Below are positions 34,001 to 40,516 of a DNA stretch of 64,000 nt, piece by piece. Numbering within the stretch: the stretch's first letter is position 1; each line of letters opens with the position of its first letter. The stretch is taken from the NCBI GenBank assembly GCA_020310875.1, contig CM035439.1:134580753-134644752 (forward strand). The letters run 5' to 3'. The position numbers and the translations under genes were made by a program. The notes beneath the pieces were generated by a model. The model was not told the origin of the DNA and did no database searches. It saw nothing but the letters and a program-made list of their open reading frames with translations. Origin of the DNA: Ceratopteris richardii. Its lineage: Eukaryota > Streptophyta > Polypodiopsida > Polypodiales > Pteridaceae.

Positions 34001-35207
34001 TATACTTGAGACTAGCCAAAAGTTCAATCAGACGAACGCTGTCAAGCCGGATTTGCATTTCCAAGGCTTACTAGAGAGATTAGAGCAGTTGGTAAACAAA
34101 TCACAAGTTTCTTTACCTCCACAGGCTCAACCAGTTGTTGAAAGAGGAAGCTCACCCCAAATGGTAGCTTATGTCCCTAATTCTACGGATGCTGGAATAC
34201 CTCCTTCAATACAACAGTACTCTCCAGAGTTCTTGCGGGAAATACAAGAAGAGAAATGGGCCAAAGAGAAGGGTGATTCCCCTCCTATTCCTGAGATTGA
34301 TGATCTTCGTGATCAATTTCCCCAAGACATTCCCTCTATCTATGGGGATCAAGCAGAGCAACAAGAGGATGAGAGATTAGATTTTGAATCTAATTCTTTA
34401 CAAGAGTTGCCTCATTTCACAGGCCCATGGGAATCTGAATCTCTCCAGATCCGAGCTCCCACTATATTGGTGAGAAATGAAGACTCAGTGATTCCCAGGA
34501 ACACTGATGTGGTGAAGAACACTAAGGTTCAATGTCACCTCACTGTAGAGGAACTTCTCAAGGCAAAACCGGAGCTCTGGAATCATGTGAAAGATCAGGT
34601 CCCAGAACTTGAGTCCAATATACCAAAAGTAGGCTCTAAGCAGAAGGTTCCCGAGATACCTCTCGACAAGATAGGAGACATGAGCGAAGGTGAAGAAGGT
34701 AACACTTATCTTCCGATCACCTATCAAGGTTACACAACCAAAGCAATTGTGGATTCGGGTGCTGGAGTTGCTATTGCAACTACCTCCTTGTGGAAACGAT
34801 GGGGCAAACCCACCTTAAGACCAACGAGAATGAAACTTCAAATGGCAGATGGTCATTTTGAAAGACCTCTCGGATTGCTTGAAGGGATAACTCTAACCAC
34901 TTGTGGTGTGGAGTTTGAACATACGTTCGCTATATGTGACTTTGAGAAGAATAATGTTTACGAGATGATCCTAGGAAGACCTTTCCTACGACAATTGCAA
35001 ATAGTACAGGATTGGGGAACCAACTCCTTGTACTTACAGCACTTAGGGGTCACCACCAAGGTCAATCTGAAGGATCACACCTTCAGAGATGTACCACCCC
35101 TACAGTGGAATCCTATCCACAAAGCGAAAGAAGATTCTATCTCCGTGCATTCTGGAAGTTCACCTGAACCATCCTGGTTGCATGAAGATACTCACTTGTG
35201 GATGTGA
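31032..35207 (+). CDS. Gag with C-terminal protease (PR1), element A
   Basis: 1391 codons. The ATG is chosen because element G conserves it and its context. Residues about 339-503 form a capsid-like retrotransposon Gag domain (MKNYFDGTGDPYDH, then TWFQPL and an R-rich FRQYLERC segment). Three short zinc knuckles of type CX2CX3HX4C start at C558, C755 and C784; the last two match nucleic-acid-binding knuckles most cleanly. A Pro-rich stretch (about 900-930) and a charged helical region follow. Residues about 1225-1335 are a retropepsin-like domain with AIVDSGAG (catalytic Asp 1241) and MILGRPFL. The ORF ends at TGA 35205-35207. The next codons stay open in the same frame into pol, so a Gag-PR-Pol product would need readthrough of that one stop. 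It is unusually long for a Gag. I infer particle formation and packaging from the family. Confidence 0.93.
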   Translation: MNLRSGRHLGRDRRSFRSSEASVNHTARSWAQQLSDYPYTPRSETSDSEMSYHMERPVGSSGLAYLEKPEGPYKTQLEYIRTNRLGARIYEDGLRRSVVQIKNPDQPHGIDHPVVKFENGAYLDKEGTIYVVTTLPDRTDEFGNVIAETDMGDIEQGNLEREPRTPRGKSVLTRIMTPEWIPQDNKSIDLLLNRETDEAFWRYRTSQPQEVNTLTIYEFKDPDSPGQVTYLDTASERIFVVTEQGRHAYTWKGEFVFPQPRSNVSFGHQGAGTSQAHGAQRDRGRDKPEVSFANSLGRERMGTERNRVEPERHRTPWNHRDIDDFPLPRPREHTRTLRPTQLVKSMKNYFDGTGDPYDHVAEFRQVLKAEQVEDLFTQYNAFGLTLRNTALTWFQPLNERHFRNIDQLLEAFIVEFSKSGIRHNTSSLIHSFKQTPQETVRLAGRRFRQYLERCPMPELPTPAKQVALFLDGLLSTKLRSYVYLKDPRTIEECVRMCIDIEDNLGEELELSKIYKDSDSASTQTSGQSASIEELAEKVAQKLGVSSKQIPRFAPVKRCYNCGGEHMASVCPIMAQPQVNPSSQYCTIERRYTNHTAQDCPYNKQTVRQNYPQPYPQHGRYQNQYPSPQYNRPQQTYQPPYQGQQRPQPVLVQQPPAPTNVIPVKYASTEENPNRAIVPVTPLLSDSDPSDHSFDSAHIDSPQAYYMQSPEHNESYYYEDPSENNGEPEYSNVMYTNPNSRPQPRQVRPPFPRGPCFRCQGDHLIRDCPLPAPTQPQPVTIQGFCQDCGKEHLLRDCPKNPNNMPKITPINVVGLVVDSTGSVTSTAPVQVITRAQTRQQHQGVGPEKSPEVSETESIPKKRTSTWKDSRERMKRQWAKKINELEESVRETKARITEITSQPHSHTLPPLPSPSPSISPPSNTPLVTHPPPRVGSVLADPTPEGLDMMFKAYQARLQEGPTAANLDRSYPRADLEIERMKMCMKMVEQAQAILETSQKFNQTNAVKPDLHFQGLLERLEQLVNKSQVSLPPQAQPVVERGSSPQMVAYVPNSTDAGIPPSIQQYSPEFLREIQEEKWAKEKGDSPPIPEIDDLRDQFPQDIPSIYGDQAEQQEDERLDFESNSLQELPHFTGPWESESLQIRAPTILVRNEDSVIPRNTDVVKNTKVQCHLTVEELLKAKPELWNHVKDQVPELESNIPKVGSKQKVPEIPLDKIGDMSEGEEGNTYLPITYQGYTTKAIVDSGAGVAIATTSLWKRWGKPTLRPTRMKLQMADGHFERPLGLLEGITLTTCGVEFEHTFAICDFEKNNVYEMILGRPFLRQLQIVQDWGTNSLYLQHLGVTTKVNLKDHTFRDVPPLQWNPIHKAKEDSISVHSGSSPEPSWLHEDTHLWM
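34752..34763 (+). other. PR1 catalytic DSGA, element A
   Basis: Codons 1241-1244 of the gag ORF. The companion motif ILGRPF lies about 75 residues on. The same site reads DSES in the host family-B copy and DSGS in B'. Confidence 0.85.
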
Positions 35208-35300
35208 AAGGTCGCTGAGGAAGAGGAAAAGCGCCTAAAATCGAGAGAAGAAGGAACTCCCCCAGGAGATAGACCAATAAAAGACCCAGCCTATACACCG
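35205..35300 (+). other. In-frame TGA and open linker between gag-PR1 and pol
   Basis: TGA (35205-35207) followed by 31 sense codons in the same frame up to ATG 35301. In family B the aligned position is a sense codon (Cys, in 'tggaaatgt', about 16702) and the frame stays open. Either element A uses readthrough or this copy carries a recent nonsense change. Confidence 0.7.
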
Positions 35301-38300
35301 ATGATATTTCCAGATGAGGAATTTGAGCCTCATGGTTGGGCAGAAATCTTAGCTACCATGGACATTGCAGTCAATGAAGAACAATGGACACCTCATTGTG
35401 ATGAGGAGGGTTATGATATTTCAGTGTTCATGTGTCAGCCCTTGTTGGAAGAGTGTGATCCTAGTGAGTTCATAGAAGTAGAAGAGAGTGATGATGATCT
35501 AGAATCCATTATGATGGATACCTACTTTGACTCAGAGGAACACTACTTAGAAGACATAGGAGTGTTAACCCAAAAAGAAGAAGAACCTCTTGCAAGTATT
35601 AAAACGATAAGTTCAAAGAAAGGAAGTGAAGGAGGTCTAAAGAAAAAGAAAAGAAAAGCAGTAAGACAAGAAGAGGAAGAATCATTGTTTGAAGTACCAG
35701 AAAATTTCAAGAAATATGAAGTGGAAGACCGGAAAATTTTGGTACGAATGCCTAAGAGAGAGGCCATTATAGGAGAAGCATATGACAATAAAGAAAAGAC
35801 CAAAAAAATTGTAGTGACCATTGAAGGGAACGAAGAGAGATGTACGTACATAGGTGATGACCTAAGTGCAGAAGAAGAAGCAGAGCTTGTAGCTCTATTA
35901 AGGGAATATAGAGATGTGTTCGCATGGCATTATAGAGACTTGAAAGGAGTAGATCCAGAGATCTGCTCTCATACGATTCCGATGACCGCTGATGCTAAGC
36001 CCACCAAACAAAAACCCTACACATATAATGACAATTACGCGGCCAAAATAAAAGAGGAAATTGACAGGCTGATTGAAGCCGGATTCATCTATGAGATTGA
36101 GCACACTGAATGGGTGTCCCCTATTGTAGTGGTACCCAAGAAGAATGGGAAATTGCGAGTGTGCATTAACCTTAAAAAAGTTAATGCCGCTACGATTAGA
36201 GATAGTTATCCACTGCCCATCACCGAACATCTTTTGGAGCGTGTTGCAGGCAAGGAAGTTTACAGCTTCCTTGATGGATTTTCAGGTTACAATCAAGTAG
36301 CCATTGCCCCCGAAGATCAACACAAAACGGCCTTTGCCACAGAATGGGGAATCTTTGCATTCCGTGTGATGCCATTTGGGCTCACCAATGCACCTGCAAC
36401 ATTCCAAAGACTCATGTGTCATGTCTTCAAAGAGTTCTTGCGAAAGAGCTTAGAAGTATATGTGGATGATTTGTGCGCTCATTCCCAAGAAAGAAGTTAC
36501 CACATCCCTGAACTCAGGCAAATCTTCAACAAGTGTAGAGATTATCGAGTGTGTCTGAATCCAGAAAAGTGTGTGTTTATGGTACGCCAAGGTAAGATCT
36601 TAGGTCACATTGTTTCGAAGAATGGAATATCAACAGACGAAGACAAGGTAAGAGCGATAGCAGAGTTGGCCAGACCAAGAAATGTGAAAGAGGTACAAGC
36701 CTTTATGGGCCATTGTGGATATTACCGTAGATTTATCCACATGTATGCCATCATAGCTAAACCTCTTTATGGGCTGTTAACGAATTTTGAATGGAATGAG
36801 GAATGCGAGACTTCCTTCAATGAGCTGAAGAGACGTTTGTGCACAGCACCAATATTGACTACTCCGGATTGGAGCAAACCCTTTCATGTCCATGTAGATG
36901 CCTCCAATCATGCAATAGGATGTGTGCTAGCGCAACCCACAGGTGAAGGAAACCTAGATTTGCCGATAGCATATGCTAGTAGGCAATTAAATGCAGCTGA
37001 ACGAAATTACACCACAACGGAGAGAGAAGGCTTAGGCATGATATATGCTGTGAAGAAGTTTAGACACTATCTATTGGCCAATAAGTTCAAATTTTTCACG
37101 GATCATCAAGCGTTACTATATTTGGTCAATAAACCTTGCAATACAGGTCGCTTAGTAAGATGGTTCCTCTTACTAATGGAATACGACTTTGAAGTTGTTG
37201 TCAGGAAAGGTAGAACCCATCTTAGGGCAGACCATCTTTCTCGCATCACTTCAGGAGAGCCACCGCAAGGAGTGTCTGACGAATTGCCTGATGCTTATCT
37301 GTTCAATTTAGAAGTTGTACCTAAATGGGCAAATAAGTTGGTACCAGTCCTAACCTTCGGGCCTGCAAATAAAAATGTTAAGACAAGCAAAGAGGAAATT
37401 GTAAAATCGCTAAAGTATCAAATATTAGCCGGAAGCATGTACAAGCAAGATAACGAGGGCGTATTAGCTTGTTGTGTCGAGGATGATGAACATGCTAGTT
37501 GGCTGCAACAAGCCCATGAGGGACTGCTAGGGAATCACTACTCTAAACAACGAACCTTGCAGAATCTAAAATGCTTAGGAGTGTATTGGCCTAGCATGGA
37601 CAAAGAAATACAAGAGTGGATCCAGAGCTGTCCAGAGTGCCAGGAGAGACCCCCAGTGGAGCATGCCACTCTTTATCACATGTCATTAATCCCAGATTGG
37701 AGTGCTCCACTGGTCGAGTTCATGAGAACAGGAACATTACCCAATCAGGCTAGTATTGCAAGAAAACGGAGCATGGAGCAAGAGGCTCAAGACTATGCTT
37801 TAGTAGGAGACAACCTGTATCGAAGAGGCAAGGATGGTTACCTAAGACTGTGCGTACATGAATCAGACTACTTGAAAGTCTTAGAAACGGCACATAGCGG
37901 TGCTGCAGGTGGACACTTTGGGCCTGACAGAGTGATTAAAACTATTCTATTCTCAGGACTGTGGTGGCCCACTCTTCATATGGATGCACATACTTATGTG
38001 AAGAGTTGCGACACATGCCAACGTGCCCAATATCCGACAAGAAAAGATGAAATGCCCTTGAGGCCAATGATGGGAGGACGTGCATTTTCAAAGTGGGGTA
38101 TAGACTTTGTAGGTCCCATCAACCCCCCAGCTAGGAACTCCCATGCAGAATACATTATTGTAGCCACAGATTACCTTACAAAGTGGGTGGAAGTAAAAGC
38201 CACGACAAAGAATGATGCTCAAACGACGGCTAAATTCTTATTCGAAAATGTGTTCACTAGGTATGGGTTACCAATAGAGTTGGTTAGTGATAGAGGTACG

Positions 38301-40286
38301 CACTTCTTGAATGAGGTCATTGAAAATCTCCTCCAAGAATTCATGGTGATACATAAGAAATCTGCACCCTATCACCCACAGGCTAACGGACAAGCCGAGA
38401 GCACGAATAAGATCCTGTGTAATGTATTGACGAAACTTGTAAATAATAAACGCTCTGATTGGGACAAACAACTTCATCATGCTGTTTGGGCATACCGAGT
38501 TGCTTACAAAACGGTACTCAATGCCACCCCATTTCAGATGGTCTTCGGACAAAATGCGGTGCTACCCTTAGATTTCCTAATTCCAGCTTTAAGAGTAGCA
38601 CAAGAGCATGAGTGGAATGGACACGAGTTGTCCTCTAGGATCTTTGATCTAGAGCGTTTAGGTGAGACGAGGCTACGAGCAGCAGTAGGCATCTATGCTG
38701 CAAAGAAACGGCAAAAAGCATACTTTGATGCCCATGTGAAGGATAAGGGCTTGAAGGCAGGAGATCTAGTGTTAGTCTACACATTGAAACAACACGCAAG
38801 AAAGCTAGAAAAGAGAGGGTATGGACCTATGATCATTAATAGGATCTCCACAAGTGGAGCAGTACAACTAGCCACTTTAGAGGGGGATGTCCTCCCAAAC
38901 TATATTAGCGGATGCAGAGTCAAACTGTATCAGGAACCCCTCACGGAGGAGATGCTAAGCCGACTCAATATTGCTAAGCAACGTAAAGAGGAGGAAAAAC
39001 GAATTCGGGAGGAAGCACAGGCAGAGGCCTTAGAGCGTATCAGAAGAATGAAGTTGAGGAGACGAGGAAGGGACCAGCCTATGACTGACACTCACGAGTC
39101 TCCAGGCTACCACATGGCCATGTGTGAGGCTTCAGGTGGACGCACCCATAAGATAGTAGACCGACGACCTTTTGTGACCCTAGAAATAGGACAAAAGGAC
39201 AGCACAACAAGCGTGAGGGCTTTAATTGATTCAGGAGCAGCCACAAGTGCAATTCGGCTTTCTTATTGCCAGCAGCTGCAGTTGGAGGTAAAACCCATAG
39301 AAGCATATCTGATAGGATTAGGAGGTGTTGAAACCCCTTGTATGGGAGAGGTGGATCTTCCCCTCTACATACAAGAGGTCCTCATGCCAGCAAAAGTGCT
39401 AGTGTGTGAAGACGAGGATCTGACCGAACCTCTTGTCTTAGGACAAGACTGGATCTATGATCACGCAATCAACCTCAACCTAAGAAGTGGACTTCTTCAG
39501 GCTTGGGTAGGCCAAAGTCGTCTCACGGTTGAATTAGAAAAGCAAGCGCTCAAACCAATAGAACAGGCACCAACTCCTGGTCCCTCCAGGAATCCACACG
39601 AAGATAACCATGTTGTGCTTGTCCAAACTTCTATGGTGCAGAGGAATGGCAACCTTACTGAAGGTTCAGGAGCCAAGAAGGAGTTCCTAAATGAGTCCAA
39701 GAAGAGGCTAAATGAACGGACCGAACATCACGCTACACGAAGGAGGCCGCTAATCAAGAGGCAGGAGCGCCAACCCGCGCAATATGGAGCATCTCATGGT
39801 GTGAAGCAGATCTGGATGTGCAAGGATGGAAAACCCACAGATCCAATAGTAGATTCTCAAAGAAACAAGAAACGAGCCTCATCATCAAGGAACAAAGTGA
39901 AGAAGCCTCCTAGGATAACCCCTAGGCGTACCATTTCTATTTGGGTTCCTAAGCGGTCAATGAAGGCCACCCCTAATGCTAGACAGATATGGGTGCCCAA
40001 GGCTAGCTTACAAGCCCAAATTACTTCAACTACAGGCACAAGGATGAAGCAGCTCTCACAAGCACTCTTGGCCAACAACTCAGGAAGTGACAAGATACCT
40101 ACACCTCTCACTGTCCACACTCCCATCAACCCCAGGAATGTCTGGAAATGGGTACCCACAAGGTCCCAACCACATCACACACTCAGACCAAAATCTTCAC
40201 CTGTCCTTAGCTCTAAGAGCCACGACTCCTGTATCAAAGTGTGGAGAATTAAACTGTGTACTAAACCCCCTGACCTTATTCTGTAA
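35301..40286 (+). CDS. Pol: RT, RNase H, doubled zinc module, integrase, PR2
   Basis: 1661 codons. The ATG at 35301 is the first in this frame, but the frame is open back to 35208. Order: N-terminal acidic region (1-240); RT (about 250-430) with LDGFSGYNQ and YVDD at 387-390; RNase H (about 525-640) with Asp533; zinc module 1 (H739, H746, C777, C780); zinc module 2 (H865, H872, C903, C906); integrase core D935, D997, E1033 (D-x61-D-x35-E); Tat/Athila-type C-terminal end (about 1170-1215); second retropepsin-like domain (about 1290-1400) with DSGA at 1310 and LGQDW near 1380; a basic tail with Trp-x-Pro-Lys motifs (W1505, W1548, W1564, W1617). It makes and integrates the element cDNA. All catalytic residues checked are present. 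No second RNase H or chromodomain was seen. Confidence 0.95.
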   Translation: MIFPDEEFEPHGWAEILATMDIAVNEEQWTPHCDEEGYDISVFMCQPLLEECDPSEFIEVEESDDDLESIMMDTYFDSEEHYLEDIGVLTQKEEEPLASIKTISSKKGSEGGLKKKKRKAVRQEEEESLFEVPENFKKYEVEDRKILVRMPKREAIIGEAYDNKEKTKKIVVTIEGNEERCTYIGDDLSAEEEAELVALLREYRDVFAWHYRDLKGVDPEICSHTIPMTADAKPTKQKPYTYNDNYAAKIKEEIDRLIEAGFIYEIEHTEWVSPIVVVPKKNGKLRVCINLKKVNAATIRDSYPLPITEHLLERVAGKEVYSFLDGFSGYNQVAIAPEDQHKTAFATEWGIFAFRVMPFGLTNAPATFQRLMCHVFKEFLRKSLEVYVDDLCAHSQERSYHIPELRQIFNKCRDYRVCLNPEKCVFMVRQGKILGHIVSKNGISTDEDKVRAIAELARPRNVKEVQAFMGHCGYYRRFIHMYAIIAKPLYGLLTNFEWNEECETSFNELKRRLCTAPILTTPDWSKPFHVHVDASNHAIGCVLAQPTGEGNLDLPIAYASRQLNAAERNYTTTEREGLGMIYAVKKFRHYLLANKFKFFTDHQALLYLVNKPCNTGRLVRWFLLLMEYDFEVVVRKGRTHLRADHLSRITSGEPPQGVSDELPDAYLFNLEVVPKWANKLVPVLTFGPANKNVKTSKEEIVKSLKYQILAGSMYKQDNEGVLACCVEDDEHASWLQQAHEGLLGNHYSKQRTLQNLKCLGVYWPSMDKEIQEWIQSCPECQERPPVEHATLYHMSLIPDWSAPLVEFMRTGTLPNQASIARKRSMEQEAQDYALVGDNLYRRGKDGYLRLCVHESDYLKVLETAHSGAAGGHFGPDRVIKTILFSGLWWPTLHMDAHTYVKSCDTCQRAQYPTRKDEMPLRPMMGGRAFSKWGIDFVGPINPPARNSHAEYIIVATDYLTKWVEVKATTKNDAQTTAKFLFENVFTRYGLPIELVSDRGTHFLNEVIENLLQEFMVIHKKSAPYHPQANGQAESTNKILCNVLTKLVNNKRSDWDKQLHHAVWAYRVAYKTVLNATPFQMVFGQNAVLPLDFLIPALRVAQEHEWNGHELSSRIFDLERLGETRLRAAVGIYAAKKRQKAYFDAHVKDKGLKAGDLVLVYTLKQHARKLEKRGYGPMIINRISTSGAVQLATLEGDVLPNYISGCRVKLYQEPLTEEMLSRLNIAKQRKEEEKRIREEAQAEALERIRRMKLRRRGRDQPMTDTHESPGYHMAMCEASGGRTHKIVDRRPFVTLEIGQKDSTTSVRALIDSGAATSAIRLSYCQQLQLEVKPIEAYLIGLGGVETPCMGEVDLPLYIQEVLMPAKVLVCEDEDLTEPLVLGQDWIYDHAINLNLRSGLLQAWVGQSRLTVELEKQALKPIEQAPTPGPSRNPHEDNHVVLVQTSMVQRNGNLTEGSGAKKEFLNESKKRLNERTEHHATRRRPLIKRQERQPAQYGASHGVKQIWMCKDGKPTDPIVDSQRNKKRASSSRNKVKKPPRITPRRTISIWVPKRSMKATPNARQIWVPKASLQAQITSTTGTRMKQLSQALLANNSGSDKIPTPLTVHTPINPRNVWKWVPTRSQPHHTLRPKSSPVLSSKSHDSCIKVWRIKLCTKPPDLIL
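37515..37640 (+). other. Zinc module 1 (extra HHCC) of element A pol
   Basis: H739-x6-H746-x30-C777-x2-C780, preceded by LAGSMYKQDNEGVLACC. It lies between RNase H and the usual integrase finger. It has the same spacing as module 2, and the flanking residues align (LAGSMYK with LVGDNLYR; GVYWPSMDKEI with GLWWPTLHMDA). Confidence 0.85.
37893..38018 (+). other. Zinc module 2 (canonical integrase HHCC) of element A pol
   Basis: H865-x6-H872-x30-C903-x2-C906, directly before the integrase core as in all Ty3 elements (AHSGAAGGHFG ... CDTCQ). Confidence 0.93.
39166..39480 (+). other. Second retropepsin-like domain (PR2) of element A
   Basis: Residues about 1289-1393 of the pol ORF: FVTLEIG, then ALIDSGAATSAI with the putative catalytic Asp at codon 39228-39230 (residue 1310), GLGGVETPCMGEV, and PLVLGQDWI. 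This is the DSG plus hydrophobic-hydrophobic-Gly signature of retropepsins. Placement after integrase is not the usual Ty3 order. Confidence 0.8.
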
Positions 40287-40516
40287 ATCCGTCCACACTA
40301 ACACAGAAGCATTTCGAGCCCATTGCATAACCAAAGTATGCATCTAGGATGACACTGACCTTTAATCACCACTCACACATGTCATAAACACCTCACCACT
40401 AACCACTGACCTCCGAAATTGTCATGTTAGTATTGTGAAGGGAACACCATTACATCTTGTTTCCTATGCAACACTAATGTGCCTTTCGTCTTCCAGCAGA
40501 TAAGCGACCTACTCTC
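40287..40516 (+). promoter_or_regulatory. Pol-ORF3 spacer with a putative splice acceptor
   Basis: A branch-point-like CTAAT (about 40474-40478), a pyrimidine run and 'ttccag' (AG at 40495-40496) lie about 20 bases before the ORF3 start. A similar 'ttttctccag' (AG at 54267-54268) stands directly before the ORF3 start in the host family-B element. This suggests that ORF3 is translated from a spliced RNA. It is inference from consensus. Confidence 0.4.

Noticed and set aside
37222..37500. Second (archaeal-type) RNase H as in Ogre/Tat elements
   Set aside because: The region between RNase H and integrase holds a spacer and the extra zinc module. I see no second RNase H catalytic pattern.
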